A stretch of DNA of 64,000 nucleotides from an uncultured Verrucomicrobiota bacterium (GCA_903898675.1 CAIUGM010000014.1:1-64000); one strand, 5' to 3'; counted from the first letter of the stretch, positions 46,607-56,077 are shown. Numbers and translations: made by a program. Notes: generated from the letters alone by a model not told the origin.

Positions 46607-46690
46607 GATGGAAAATTGGTAGTGCAGCGCGGATTCATGTCAAAAGACATTCAACGATCCCATAGGACTTATAATTCTGAAGCTCTCGTT

Positions 46691-46805
46691 GGCAGGGGCG
46701 CAGACTTGCCCGTTCGACAGGCTCAGGGCCTAGAGCTTGTCGAGGAGCTTCGCCCTGCGATTGTGATGCCACGGGCGAAGGGCGCAGCAAGCCTGCGCCC
46801 CTACG
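46691..46805. repeat. Intergenic inverted repeat, family C
   Basis: Arms GGCAGGGGCGCAGACTTGCC and GCCTGCGCCCCTACG surround a core with GTTCGACAGGCTCAGGGCC and GAGCTTGTCGAGGAGCTTCG, itself part of a second, nested inverted repeat. The arms match the copy at 22622-22727. It separates the TPR-like gene from the menA-like gene. Confidence 0.75.
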
Positions 46806-46809
46806 TAGC

Positions 46810-47529
46810 TCAACGCGCCGCGACCTCCTGCTCCAGCGCTTGGATCCGCGCCAGCACCACCTCCCGGCGCGCCAGGGGATCATCCGCACGCAACCCGGGC
46901 AGGACCTGCCGCAACCAGGCCAGCGCTGCCTCCGGCCGGCCCAGTGCGCGCAGCAGCTCGCCGTGAATCCGCGCCGCATACGGTGGCGCCCCGGGCTGTC
47001 CTGCGGCCAGCCGGTAGCAGCGTGCCGCGGCGGCAGGATCGTTGCGCCGTCGCAGATGGATGTTGGCCATCTCAATGTAGAGCGCCGCATCCGGACCGTG
47101 CCAGCGCACCCCTTTCTCCAACAGGCGCAAAGCCTGCTGGGCATAGGCCTCATTCACGCTCATCCGCCATGCCACCGGTGCGAGCGGATCCTGGCGCCAC
47201 TCCGGCAGATCATAAGCCAGCATCCGGGCGCCGTTCAGCCAGAAGGTCAGCGGACGCTCATCCAGCGCGACGGTCAGCTCGATCAGGCCGGCCGTCGTCG
47301 CGGCATCCCGGCGCTCCCACGCCAGGTTCGTCCGCAGCCAGCACAGGCTGGCCAGCAGGGAGCGCATCCCGCCCAGCACCGCAAGTGGGCCGCCGCGCCC
47401 GGCTGCTTCCGCCATTTGCTCCGCCGGCCGCAGGCGGGAAATCGTCAGCCCATGCTCGAGAGAGCGAAGGGGAAAGCCGGCCGCGAACAACGTGGCCGCG
47501 GTCAGGAGGAGGATCAGCCTAGAACTCAC
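46810..47529 (-). CDS. TPR-like exported protein downstream of ABC transporter
   Basis: From a GTG at 47529 (239 residues; a TTG at 47562 is the alternative) the protein begins with a hydrophobic stretch (LILLLTAATLFAAGFPL), a signal or anchor. The rest is helical with TPR-like repeats (AYAQQALRLLEKGVRWHG, ALYIEMANIHLRRRNDPAAAARCYRLA, AALAWLRQVLPGLR). It overlaps the permease stop by 11 bases and so belongs to the acylphosphatase-ABC operon. It probably serves as a periplasmic scaffold; no specific family is recognised. Confidence 0.65.
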   Translation of the reverse strand: MSSRLILLLTAATLFAAGFPLRSLEHGLTISRLRPAEQMAEAAGRGGPLAVLGGMRSLLASLCWLRTNLAWERRDAATTAGLIELTVALDERPLTFWLNGARMLAYDLPEWRQDPLAPVAWRMSVNEAYAQQALRLLEKGVRWHGPDAALYIEMANIHLRRRNDPAAAARCYRLAAGQPGAPPYAARIHGELLRALGRPEAALAWLRQVLPGLRADDPLARREVVLARIQALEQEVAAR

Positions 47530-48301
47530 GGCGCTTGAACGCGTAGGCCGCGAGCTGGCCAAGGATCATGACATAGCCAGCCCAGTAAACCATCACCGCC
47601 AGTAGCGTGGCCGCGGGGGGAACCTGCCCGGCCGCCAGGAGTGCGCCACCGTCAAACAGTTCGAAATCCGGCCAGACGCGCAACCAGTGCAGCCGGCCGC
47701 TCTCGCCGGCCAGCGGCCGGAGATGCCCGAGCAACGCCAGGAGCAGACCAGCGCTGCTGGCAAAGAGCGCCGAACCGGCATAACTGCAGACCAGCAGCGT
47801 CATCGCCGCCACCAGGCTCAGCTTCAGCCAGAGAACCGCGACCGCGCAGGCGAAGACCGGCGTCGCCACCGGGATGCCGCGCCAGACAAGCAGCCCGGCC
47901 AGGACCAGCCCGATCGCCGCACTGAACAACGCCAGCACGGCGAATACCCCGGCGAGTTTGCCCCAGACAAATTCCCACCGGCGCACCGGCCGTGTCAGCA
48001 GAATGCACGCCGCGCCACCGGCGATGCTGCTGAAGAACAGGTGCGCCATCGCCAGGGCGGCCAGCAGCATGCCACTCAGGCCGAGTGCCCCGAGGCCGAA
48101 GTCGGCGAGGAATTTCCCCTCGGAGCCGCCGAAGTTGAACTCGCGCAGCTCCAACGCCGAGAACACCAGGCCTCCGCCAGCCAGCGCGATCAGTCGGGTG
48201 AGGCGCAGGTGCAAGGCCTCGCGCAACGTGTGCCGGGCAATGAGCCCGATGCGCCGCAGCGACGCGCCCATCCCGGTCCGGGTTGGCTCAGTCATGGGCA
48301 T
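47519..48301 (-). CDS. ABC transporter permease
   Basis: A 260-residue membrane protein with six or so hydrophobic segments (LTRLIALAGGGLVFSAL, LGALGLSGMLLAALAMAHLFF, LAGVFAVLALFSAAIGLVLAGLLV and others) of the ABC-2 permease type. The phrase LLTRPVRRWEFVWGKLAG matches the conserved loop of ABC-2/NosY-like permeases. It overlaps the ATPase gene by 14 bases. It probably exports a lipid, drug or polysaccharide, or supports a membrane complex; the substrate is unknown. Confidence 0.85.
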   Translation of the reverse strand: MPMTEPTRTGMGASLRRIGLIARHTLREALHLRLTRLIALAGGGLVFSALELREFNFGGSEGKFLADFGLGALGLSGMLLAALAMAHLFFSSIAGGAACILLTRPVRRWEFVWGKLAGVFAVLALFSAAIGLVLAGLLVWRGIPVATPVFACAVAVLWLKLSLVAAMTLLVCSYAGSALFASSAGLLLALLGHLRPLAGESGRLHWLRVWPDFELFDGGALLAAGQVPPAATLLAVMVYWAGYVMILGQLAAYAFKRREF

Positions 48302-49064
48302 CGACCTTTTCCAGGTAGAGTTTCTCCAGCCGGCACGGCTGCGGCAGTGTGACCGGTTCCACCCCGAGCAACTCAGCCGGCGTGCCTTCGCTGAGCAATC
48401 GGCCCCGGCCTAGAATCGCGATGCGATCGCACACCGCCTCGGCTTGCGGCAGCAGGTGCGAACTGAACACCACCGTCTTGCCGCGCGCGGCCAGATCACG
48501 GATGAGCCGGTGCAGGGCCAGCCGTCCCGCCGGGTCGAGTCCGCCGGCAGGCTCGTCGAGCAGCACGAGCGGGGGATCATGCACGACCGCCTGCGCGAGC
48601 CCGATCCGCTGCAGCATGCCCTTGGAATAGGTACCCAGGCGCTGATCCGCCGCCGCCCCCAGACCGGTCCACGCCAGCACCTCCGCGATCCGCGGCCCGG
48701 CGGTGGCCGGGTGGAGCGAACTCAGCCCGGCGCAGTAGTGCAGCAATTCCCGGCCGGAAAGATACGCGGGGAATTGCGGCGACTCGGGCAGATACCCCAC
48801 GAGGGCCCGCGCGGCATTGCTGCCCGCCAGGTGCCCGAAAATCCGGCATGCCCCCGCCGTCGGGGCGAGCAAACCGGCCAGCGCCTTGAGCGTGGTGCTC
48901 TTGCCGGAGCCATTGGGCCCGAGCAGGCCCAAGACCTGGCCTGGCGCCAACCGTAACGAAAGCGGATGAACTGCAACCCGGCCCCGGCCCAGCCAACTGG
49001 TGGCATAGCGCTTGACGAAGCCGCTGAGTTCGATGGCCCAGGGAACGTCCGGCGCCGCGGTCAT
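48288..49064 (-). CDS. ABC transporter ATP-binding protein
   Basis: A 258-residue ATPase of the ABC-2/drug-export type: Walker A GPNGSGKST near 49-57, Q-loop GYLPESPQFP, signature YSKGMLQRIGLAQA, Walker B LVLLDEPAGGLDP, and switch His in VVFSSHLL. The SKGMLQ signature is common in NosF/CcmA-like exporters. It overlaps the acylphosphatase stop and the permease start, so the transporter is made as a unit with both. Confidence 0.93.
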   Translation of the reverse strand: MTAAPDVPWAIELSGFVKRYATSWLGRGRVAVHPLSLRLAPGQVLGLLGPNGSGKSTTLKALAGLLAPTAGACRIFGHLAGSNAARALVGYLPESPQFPAYLSGRELLHYCAGLSSLHPATAGPRIAEVLAWTGLGAAADQRLGTYSKGMLQRIGLAQAVVHDPPLVLLDEPAGGLDPAGRLALHRLIRDLAARGKTVVFSSHLLPQAEAVCDRIAILGRGRLLSEGTPAELLGVEPVTLPQPCRLEKLYLEKVDAHD

Positions 49065-49336
49065 CGGATGGCGAACCCTTGGAATTGCGGCGGACGTTTC
49101 GCCTCGGACTGCTCGACCTTGCGAATGTAACTTTCCATCCGCTCCTGCACCGCGACGAGAAAATCCCGCACTTCATTCGCCGTACCCTCGGCCTCCAGGT
49201 GGACGCGGCCGTCACCCAGATTTTTGACGAAACCCGAGACGTCGAACTCCTTGGCGACCTGCAGGGTCTGGTAGCGAAAGCCGACGCCCTGCACTCTTCC
49301 GGTAAACAGGGCCGTGGCGTGGTGCACTTCAGTCAT
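49061..49336 (-). CDS. acyP: Acylphosphatase
   Basis: A 91-residue enzyme that hydrolyses acyl phosphates such as carbamoyl or 1,3-bisphosphoglycerate. The signature FTGRVQGVGFRYQTLQVA carries the catalytic Arg, and VSGFVKNLGDGRVHLEAEG holds the catalytic Asn. The length is as expected. It is the first gene of the ABC transporter operon (ATGA overlap with the ATPase). Confidence 0.95.
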   Translation of the reverse strand: MTEVHHATALFTGRVQGVGFRYQTLQVAKEFDVSGFVKNLGDGRVHLEAEGTANEVRDFLVAVQERMESYIRKVEQSEAKRPPQFQGFAIR

Positions 49337-49530
49337 ACAAAAAAGAGAAGCGGCCCGTGCGACTGACTCAACACCAACCTAAGTGTTTGACCAGCCTGAA
49401 TGTATCCCGGCCCCGACCCTGCCGGCCGGATCGGTCTCACGGGGCTCGCCAGGCCGGGCCGGAATTTTATTTGCCAGACCGGCCCGCCTGCGCACAGTTC
49501 CTGCTGACGCTTCTCAAGCGCCTTCATTAC

Positions 49531-50211
49531 ATGACCAATTCTGATTCCGACGGGTTGTTCGAGAACGACTGGGAAGACCGCGGGGAGCTCTCCTGGACCG
49601 AGAAAGATTGGAATAAGTACCTCGGCGAGCAGGAAGCCGCCGTCAGCGAGTATATCAAACATTACGATCAGCTGGCCGAGACCACGGATCGCATTGACGA
49701 GGTGGCCAAGCGCATGGGCTGGGAACTCGCCGACGTCACGGCCACAGACGAAGTGGATGAGGATGACGAAGACGAGGACGACGATGAGACCTTCGCGGGC
49801 GACTGGGATCCGTATACCCTGCACCGCAATCCCGTCTACATCGCCAGCCGCGCCCTTTACCTGAGCCTGATCTCCCACTGGGAACGCGTGGCGGCGCAGC
49901 CCGGCCGCGTCCCCGCCGCCTTGGGCATCACGCTGCAGGCTTCACTCTACAAGGGCAACGAGCAGGTGCTGCAGGCCGTGCAGGCGCTCGAGATGGGCGA
50001 CTACACGCTCGCCGTTTGTCTCTTCAAGCTGGCCCTGCGCGAACTCAATCTCACGCTCGCCCGCCTGAGCCAGCCCGATGTGGCCGGCACCCCGCTGGCC
50101 GTGCGCTACCGCGAGTACGCCATGCCGCGCCTCTTCGACCTGCGCGAAATCTGGCTGCGGGTCATGAACGAATGCCGCCAGAGCCAGGGCGACGACTCGA
50201 AGTCGGAGTAA
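49531..50211 (+). CDS. Hypothetical protein with acidic stretch
   Basis: From MTNSDSDGLFEND (226 residues). An acidic run (DEVDEDDEDEDDDE) at about 73-86 separates an N-terminal charged, helical part from a C-terminal helical domain (YIASRALYLSLISHWERVAAQ, LALRELNLTLARLSQ). No signal or membrane segment. The family is unrecognised; the longer frame upstream lacks conserved sequence. It is divergent from acyP with 194 bases between starts, and no clear promoter could be assigned. Confidence 0.6.
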   Translation: MTNSDSDGLFENDWEDRGELSWTEKDWNKYLGEQEAAVSEYIKHYDQLAETTDRIDEVAKRMGWELADVTATDEVDEDDEDEDDDETFAGDWDPYTLHRNPVYIASRALYLSLISHWERVAAQPGRVPAALGITLQASLYKGNEQVLQAVQALEMGDYTLAVCLFKLALRELNLTLARLSQPDVAGTPLAVRYREYAMPRLFDLREIWLRVMNECRQSQGDDSKSE

Positions 50212-50226
50212 GGTTGCGGGCATTCT

Positions 50227-50305
50227 GTAGCCGCGCTTGAGTCGGAGACTAAGGCGTGGTTCCGATAACCCCGACCACGTTGTCGCCAAGCTCCAACGCG
50301 GCTAC
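50227..50305. repeat. Palindromic intergenic repeat, family B
   Basis: Starts GTAGCCGCGCTTGAG and ends CTCCAACGCGGCTAC, near-perfect inverted ends of about 80 bases. The right end (CGCCAAGCTCCAACGCGGCTACAC) equals that at 10475-10500. It separates the acidic hypothetical protein from converging uvrB. Confidence 0.82.
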
Positions 50306-50320
50306 ACTTCGCCCCACCAC

Positions 50321-52336
50321 TCACTTCTTCCCGCGCTTCTTCTTCCCCGGATACGCGGCCGCCTTCGGGCCGGTTTTCTTGTAGTCGCCTGACTTGAGCG
50401 AATTGATCTGGTCGCGCAGCAAGGCCGCGCGCTCGAACTCCAGCTTGTTGGCCGCCTCCTGCATGTCGTCCTCCAATTCGGCGATCACGGCCGCCACATC
50501 GTCGCTCCCCTCGGCCACGGCGACGCCCTCCTGCCGCTGCGTGCCATCGTAGACATGCAGGCTGGACTGCACGCCCCGCTTCACGCTGCGGGGCGTGATG
50601 CCGTGCTCCAGGTTGTAGGCCAGCTGCTTCTCGCGGCGATGGGTCACCACCTCCATCGTGCGGCGGATCGATTCGGTCACCACGTCGGCATAAAAAATCA
50701 CGCGTCCCTTCTCGTGTCGCGCCGCGCGGCCGGCGGTCTGCATGAGGCTGGTGGCGCTGCGGAGAAAACCCTCCTTGTCGGCGTCGAGGATCGCAACCAG
50801 CGCCACCTCGGGCAGGTCGAGCCCCTCGCGAAGCAGGTTGATGCCGATCAGCACGTCAAAATTTCCCTGCCGGAGGTTGCGGAGGATCTCCACCCGCTCG
50901 AGGGCGTCGATGTCCGAGTGCAGGTACTCGACCCGGATCTTCGCCTCGCGGAAGTGGGTGGTCAGGTCCTCGGAGAGCCGCTTGGTGAGCGTGGTGACCA
51001 GCACGCGCTCGCCCTGCTCCGCGGCCCGGCGGCACTCACTGATCAAGTCCTCCACCTGCCCCTTCGTCGGCCGCAGGGTGATCACCGGGTCGAGCAGGCC
51101 CGTGGGCCGGATCAGCTGTTCCGCCACGACGCTGGAGAGCTCCAGCTCGAGCTTCGCCGGGGTGGCCGAGACAAAGAGGGACTGGCCGGTGATCTGCTGG
51201 AATTCCGGGAAACTCTGCGGCCGGTTGTCCAGCGCCGAGGGCAGCCGGAAGCCGAAGTTGACGAGAGTCTTCTTGCGCGCGATGTCCCCGTTGTACATGC
51301 CGCCGATCTGCGAGAGGGTCACGTGGCTCTCGTCCACCATCGTCAGGAAATCCTTCGGGAAGAAATCGATCAGGCAGAACGGGCGGTCGCCGGACTTCCG
51401 GCCGGTCAGGTGCAGCGAGTAGTTCTCGATGCCGTTGCAAAATCCCATCTCCTGCAGCATCTCGAGGTCGTAGTTGGTGCGCATCCGGATGCGCTGCGCC
51501 TCGAGGTACTGCTGGTTGCGCTCGAAGAAGCCCACCCGCTCCTCCAACTCGGCCTTGATGCCGCCGATGGCTGCGTCAAGCCGGCCCTTAGTGGTCACAT
51601 ACTGGTTCGCCGGATAGAGGTCGAACTGCTCGGCCTTGCGGATCACCGCGCCGCCCACCGGCTCGAATTCCGTGAGGGACTCGATCACATCGCCGAAAAA
51701 CTCGACGCGCAGGCCGTGCTCCAGGTAGGCCGGCATCACGTCCACCACGTCGCCGCGCACGCGGAAGCTGCCGCGCTTCAGCTCATAGTCGTTCCGCTCG
51801 TACAGGTTCTCCACGAGCCGCTCGATGAACTTGTTGCGGTTGAACGTGGCGCCCGCGCGGATCTCGATCCGCATCGCGGAGAAATCCTCGGGCGAGCCCA
51901 GGCCGTAGATGCAGGAGACGCTCGCCACCACGATCACGTCGCGCCGGCTGACCAGCGAGCTGGTCGTGGCAATGCGCAGGCGCTCGAGCTCCTCGTTGAT
52001 GGAGGAGTCCTTCTCGATGAAGGTGTCGCTCGTCGGCACATAGGCCTCGGGCTGGTAGTAGTCGTAGTAGCTGACAAAATACTCGACGGCGTTTTCCGGG
52101 AAGAAACTCTTGAACTCCGAGTAGAGCTGGGCCGCGAGCGTCTTGTTGTGGGAAATGATCAGGGCCGGCCGGTCGAGCTGCGCGATGATGTTCGCCATGG
52201 TGAACGTCTTGCCCGAGCCCGTCACCCCCAGCAGGGTCTGGTTCCGGTTACCCGCCCGCAGCGAACGCACCAGCGTGTCGATCGCCTGGGGTTGGTCGCC
52301 GGTCGGCGTATAGTCGGCGTGCAGCTTGAATAACAT
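50321..52336 (-). CDS. uvrB: Excinuclease ABC subunit B
   Basis: UvrB is the damage-verifying helicase of nucleotide excision repair, working with UvrA and UvrC. The 671 residues carry Walker A (GVTGSGKT), the beta-hairpin region YYDYYQPEAYVP, DESHVT (motif II), ATPAKLELE, the helicase C-terminal motifs (LREGLDLPEV, QTAGRAAR) and a C-terminal UVR domain (LEDDMQEAANKLEFERAALLRDQI). A basic tail (YPGKKKRGKK) follows. A GTAGGAGTGGAG ribosome site lies just upstream of the ATG. A large antisense frame covering the whole gene is a shadow. Confidence 0.98.
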   Translation of the reverse strand: MLFKLHADYTPTGDQPQAIDTLVRSLRAGNRNQTLLGVTGSGKTFTMANIIAQLDRPALIISHNKTLAAQLYSEFKSFFPENAVEYFVSYYDYYQPEAYVPTSDTFIEKDSSINEELERLRIATTSSLVSRRDVIVVASVSCIYGLGSPEDFSAMRIEIRAGATFNRNKFIERLVENLYERNDYELKRGSFRVRGDVVDVMPAYLEHGLRVEFFGDVIESLTEFEPVGGAVIRKAEQFDLYPANQYVTTKGRLDAAIGGIKAELEERVGFFERNQQYLEAQRIRMRTNYDLEMLQEMGFCNGIENYSLHLTGRKSGDRPFCLIDFFPKDFLTMVDESHVTLSQIGGMYNGDIARKKTLVNFGFRLPSALDNRPQSFPEFQQITGQSLFVSATPAKLELELSSVVAEQLIRPTGLLDPVITLRPTKGQVEDLISECRRAAEQGERVLVTTLTKRLSEDLTTHFREAKIRVEYLHSDIDALERVEILRNLRQGNFDVLIGINLLREGLDLPEVALVAILDADKEGFLRSATSLMQTAGRAARHEKGRVIFYADVVTESIRRTMEVVTHRREKQLAYNLEHGITPRSVKRGVQSSLHVYDGTQRQEGVAVAEGSDDVAAVIAELEDDMQEAANKLEFERAALLRDQINSLKSGDYKKTGPKAAAYPGKKKRGKK

Positions 52337-52572
52337 TCTCCACTCCTACCCACTCGGCCGCGTTCGGCAACTCCTGTTCAGATCCGACTGGATGAGGGCA
52401 TTCGCCGGTTCCACCCCAGCGACCGTTTGGCGGAATAAATCAATCGGCCTTTTGGGTGAATTAGGGGATTTGCTGCCGCCGCCATTTCGCTTGGAAGCCA
52501 ATTGCTAAAAAGGGCCGGCTGGCCAGACTGCTGGCAAATAAACAACCCCTCGGGCTTCGGCCCAGTCACCCC

Positions 52573-53841
52573 ATGTCCCTCACCAATACCATCTATAACT
52601 CACCCGTCTTCCAGCAGGCGTGCAACCAGTTCGACATCGCCGCCGATATCATCGGCATGGATGCCGGCTTGCGCGAGCGCACCAAGCGCCCCCGCCGCTG
52701 CGTCATCGTCTCCATGCCGGTCCGCATGGACAGCGGCGCCATCGAGATTTTCGAGGGCTACCGCGTCCAGCACAACCTTTCCACCGGCCCGGCCAAGGGC
52801 GGCATCCGCTTCCACCAGGATGTCACGCTCGGCGAAGTCGCCGCCCTCGCCATGTGGATGAGCTGGAAATGCTCGCTCGTCGGCCTGCCCTACGGCGGCG
52901 CCAAGGGCGGCGTGGTCGTCAATGCCCGCGACATGTCCACCACCGAACTTGAGCGGCTCTCGCGCCGCTACATGCAGGAGATCACCCCCTTCATCGGGCC
53001 GAACATCGACATTCCCGCCCCCGATGTCGGCACGAACGAGCAGGTCATGGCTTGGATGATGGACACCTACTCCAATCACGTCGGCCACTTCGACCCGGGG
53101 GTCATTACCGGCAAGCCCATCGCACTCGGCGGCTCGCTCGGCCGCCGGGAGGCTACGGGCGAAGGCGTCGCCTGGTTCGTCAAGGCCTACCTGCAGGACC
53201 TGGGCATCACGCCGGAGAAAACCACCGTCGTCATCCAGGGTTTCGGCAACGTCGGCAGCGAGGCCGCCCTCGCCCTTTACGACTGGGGCGCAGAGGTCAC
53301 GGGCATTTCCGATTTCACGGGCGGCGTCTACAATCCGAAGGGCATCAACCTCAAGGAGGCGATCGCCTACACGGCGGCCCACAAATCCCTGCAGGGTTTT
53401 CCCGGCGGCCAGGCCGTGACCAACGACGAACTGCTGGAATTGCCCTGCACCGTCCTGATTCCGGCCGCGCTGGAGCGGGTTATCACCGCCAAGAACGCCG
53501 GCAAGCTGAAGTGCCGCATGCTCGCCGAGGGCGCCAACGGCCCGACGACCAACGAGGCCGATATGATCATCAACCAGCGCGGGGACATCGACCTGATCCC
53601 GGACGTGCTCTGCAATTCCGGCGGCGTGATCGTCTCCTACTTCGAGTGGCTGCAGAACCTGCAGAACTACTATTGGTCCAAGGGCGAGGTCTTCGACAAG
53701 TTGTACCGGATGCTCGCCAAGGCGAAGGCCGCGGTGGACGAGACGCAGAAGAAATACAACTGCAGCCGCCGCACCGCCGCCCTGGTCCTGGGCATCTCCC
53801 GCGTCGCCGAAGCAAAGGCGAAGCGCGGGCTGTTCCCCTAA
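52573..53841 (+). CDS. gdhA: Glu/Leu/Phe/Val-type glutamate dehydrogenase
   Basis: A 422-residue NAD(P)-dependent dehydrogenase interconverting glutamate and 2-oxoglutarate plus ammonia. LPYGGAKGGVVVN contains the catalytic Lys, PAPDVGTNEQVMAWMMD the substrate-side Asp, and VVIQGFGNVGSEAAL is the dinucleotide-binding motif. The 420-residue size matches the hexameric class. Cofactor preference cannot be set from sequence. It is divergent from uvrB (236 bases apart) and converges on the antiporter gene across a repeat. Confidence 0.93.
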   Translation: MSLTNTIYNSPVFQQACNQFDIAADIIGMDAGLRERTKRPRRCVIVSMPVRMDSGAIEIFEGYRVQHNLSTGPAKGGIRFHQDVTLGEVAALAMWMSWKCSLVGLPYGGAKGGVVVNARDMSTTELERLSRRYMQEITPFIGPNIDIPAPDVGTNEQVMAWMMDTYSNHVGHFDPGVITGKPIALGGSLGRREATGEGVAWFVKAYLQDLGITPEKTTVVIQGFGNVGSEAALALYDWGAEVTGISDFTGGVYNPKGINLKEAIAYTAAHKSLQGFPGGQAVTNDELLELPCTVLIPAALERVITAKNAGKLKCRMLAEGANGPTTNEADMIINQRGDIDLIPDVLCNSGGVIVSYFEWLQNLQNYYWSKGEVFDKLYRMLAKAKAAVDETQKKYNCSRRTAALVLGISRVAEAKAKRGLFP

Positions 53842-53852
53842 ACCAAACCCGA

Positions 53853-53945
53853 TTAACCACGGAACACACAGAATACACGGAAGACCTGCACCAGCCGACA
53901 GGCACTTTTGGGCATTCCGTGTGTTCTGTGTTTTCTGTGGTTAAC
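53853..53945. repeat. Intergenic inverted repeat, family A variant
   Basis: Arms TTAACCACGGAACACACAGA and, at the right, GTGTTCTGTGTTTTCTGTGG followed by TTAA, around about 32 bases. It sits between the converging gdhA and antiporter genes and could form a 30-base stem in either transcript. Confidence 0.82.
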
Positions 53946-53948
53946 CCC

Positions 53949-55433
53949 TCAGAGCACCATGAACGACACCGCCACAATCAGCGTCGGGATCACCGCCCCG
54001 AGCAACAGGCCCAGCGCGGACACCCCGCCCGGGAAATAGCGCTGCAAGATTGACTGCCCGGCCGGATTCGGGGCGTTGGCAATCACCGTCAACCCGCCGC
54101 CGGTCACCGCACCGGCGACCACCGCGAACTTCAGGTTCTCGGTGAAGCCCGGCACTAGCGTGGCCAGATAAGTGATCAGTGCGTTGTCGTTAAAGGCGGT
54201 CAGGATGGTCGCGCCGGCGAAAAGCGGTTTCTCCCCGAGGCTGCCCAGCACCGGCTCGATCCACCAGCCCTGCAGGCCGCCATGGATCACCAACCCCGCC
54301 AGAAAGAATCCGACCAGCAGCGGACTGCGCAGCTCCACCTTGCTCTGGTGGTGCGCCGTGGCCTGGGCGAACGCGAGGAAGAACAGGAATCCCCCGATGA
54401 ACAGGGGCGGGTGATGCGCCATCCAGACCGTGAAGCCGAGAAACGCCAGGTGCACCAGCGTCACCCAAACCGGCACCGGTTCCTCCACCGGCCCGGCCGC
54501 CGGCGCCGCCGGCTTCAGGGCCAGCAGCTCGCGCCGAAACATGAAAAAGTAGACCGCGTTGGCCACCACGATGCCGCCGATCGCGTGCCAGCCGAAATGT
54601 GTGAACATGTAGGCCATGTCCCAGCCCCACGGCGCGGCCACCATGAGCACAGGCGGTGCGGCAAAGTGGGTCAGCGTCCCGCCGATCGAGATATTCACGA
54701 ACAGCAGGCCGAGCGTGGCATACTTGAGTTTCGTTCCCGGCTGCAACTCATAGAACTGTTTTGCCAGCAACAGTGCCGCAATTGTCATGGCCGCGGGCTC
54801 CGTGATGAACGACCCGAGCAGCGGCGCCACCGTCAGGATCGAAAACCACCACGCCACCGGGCGGCCTTGGCCGAGCGCGGCGACCGCGCGCAGGCTTTGC
54901 TCGGCCAGCCGCATGACCGGCCGGGTCGAGGCCAGGGCCATGATCACCACCACAAACATCGGTTCGGTGAAATTCACGGTCCCGCCGATATAATCCACCG
55001 CCGTGTCAAGCCCCTTGCCCCACACGATGGCGCCACCGAGCACGATGGCCCAGATCCCAAACACCGCCTCGATCTCGCCGAGGAAATGCAGCATCTGTCC
55101 GCCAAAGCTGACCTCGTGAGGCTGACCCTCGTCGTTGTTCGCTGCCGGTTTAAGTTTCAGCCGGGCCCGGTGCCGCTCCTCGATCACGTGGGACAAGTGA
55201 AGGATTTTCGGGGCAAAGAAAGTGTGCAGCACCGCGAGGGCAAAAATCACCGTGGCCACCACATTGAACGGCTCGGCCCCGGCCCGGGCCTTGATCACGG
55301 TCCAAACGCCGGTCGAAGCGGGATCAGCGTAGGAGGACAGATCACGCGGAAATACCTCCGCCGAAGCCTGCGTTGCTGCCTGCATGGTGGCCGCAAAACA
55401 AGCCAGCAGCAGAAGCCTGGAAAACAGCTTCAT
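53949..55433 (-). CDS. Putative Na+/H+ antiporter (PF07399-type)
   Basis: From MKLFSRLLLLACF (494 residues) with a signal-like N-terminus ending SAE. There are ten or so membrane helices, among them FVNISIGGTLTHFAAPPVLMVAAPWGW, FITEPAAMTIAALLLAKQFYEL and GAVTGGGLTVIANAPNPAGQSIL near the end; the TEPAAMT and IANAPNPAG phrases are typical of this family of sodium/proton antiporters. The stop lies at the repeat edge, and the ATG overlaps the stop of the SerB-like gene (ATGA), so the two are co-expressed, phosphatase first. Confidence 0.82.
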   Translation of the reverse strand: MKLFSRLLLLACFAATMQAATQASAEVFPRDLSSYADPASTGVWTVIKARAGAEPFNVVATVIFALAVLHTFFAPKILHLSHVIEERHRARLKLKPAANNDEGQPHEVSFGGQMLHFLGEIEAVFGIWAIVLGGAIVWGKGLDTAVDYIGGTVNFTEPMFVVVIMALASTRPVMRLAEQSLRAVAALGQGRPVAWWFSILTVAPLLGSFITEPAAMTIAALLLAKQFYELQPGTKLKYATLGLLFVNISIGGTLTHFAAPPVLMVAAPWGWDMAYMFTHFGWHAIGGIVVANAVYFFMFRRELLALKPAAPAAGPVEEPVPVWVTLVHLAFLGFTVWMAHHPPLFIGGFLFFLAFAQATAHHQSKVELRSPLLVGFFLAGLVIHGGLQGWWIEPVLGSLGEKPLFAGATILTAFNDNALITYLATLVPGFTENLKFAVVAGAVTGGGLTVIANAPNPAGQSILQRYFPGGVSALGLLLGAVIPTLIVAVSFMVL

Positions 55434-56077
55434 CCGAGCAACGCCGGGACCTCGGCCAGGCTGTAAACATAGGCATGCGCCTCCGCCTTGACCTTGGGCC
55501 GGGCGGTGTAGCGGCCGAAGCCAATGAATTGATCGACCACCGGTTGGGTTTCCAAATCGCTGGCGCCATCGCCGACCATCACGATGCGGGCCGGTGAGAG
55601 TTCCTGCTTCAGCGCGGCGATGCACACCGGCTTGCCACCCGAACGAGTGGATGGAAATTTGTCGTCAAACCCGGTGTAGGCGCCGCCGGCATCGAAGAAA
55701 AGATCCACCGCCTCAACCCGGGCGACGCCGAGCCAGTCAGCCAGCGGCCGGATGGCCTGACGAAAACCGCCGCTCAGGATGAGCGGCGTCCAGCCGGCCG
55801 CCTTGAGCCGGGTGATGGTCTCGCGCGCCGTTGGCTCGACCGTGTCGATGTATTGCTGGCCCACTGCCGCCACATCGGACCGGCGCGGACGGATGATCTC
55901 CAACCGCCGGGCGAACACTTCCTGAATCGGAATCTTTCCGTCCATGGCCGCGCTGGTCATGGCCTCGACCTGGGCAAAAACGTCCGGTCCGCGTACCCGC
56001 GCCAACTCATCGATGCCCTCGATCGCACTGAGCGTCGAGTCGCAGTCAAAAATGATGAGTTTCAGCGGGGTGCCCAC
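55430..56077 (-). CDS. HAD phosphatase, SerB-like
   Basis: A 215-residue HAD hydrolase: motif I IIFDCDSTLSAIEGIDELA with nucleophile Asp and acid Asp, motif II LILSGGF with the Ser, and motif III MVGDGASDLE. The layout and capping region resemble phosphoserine phosphatase, the last enzyme of serine synthesis, but substrate specificity is not certain. A GTG at 56077 is preferred; a longer frame to 56095 would be translated from the repeat that abuts the gene. Four-base overlap with the antiporter gene downstream. Confidence 0.82.
   Translation of the reverse strand: MGTPLKLIIFDCDSTLSAIEGIDELARVRGPDVFAQVEAMTSAAMDGKIPIQEVFARRLEIIRPRRSDVAAVGQQYIDTVEPTARETITRLKAAGWTPLILSGGFRQAIRPLADWLGVARVEAVDLFFDAGGAYTGFDDKFPSTRSGGKPVCIAALKQELSPARIVMVGDGASDLETQPVVDQFIGFGRYTARPKVKAEAHAYVYSLAEVPALLG

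Noticed and set aside
50555-52333. A 592-residue plus-strand frame
   Set aside because: Antisense to uvrB; shadow of GC-rich third positions.
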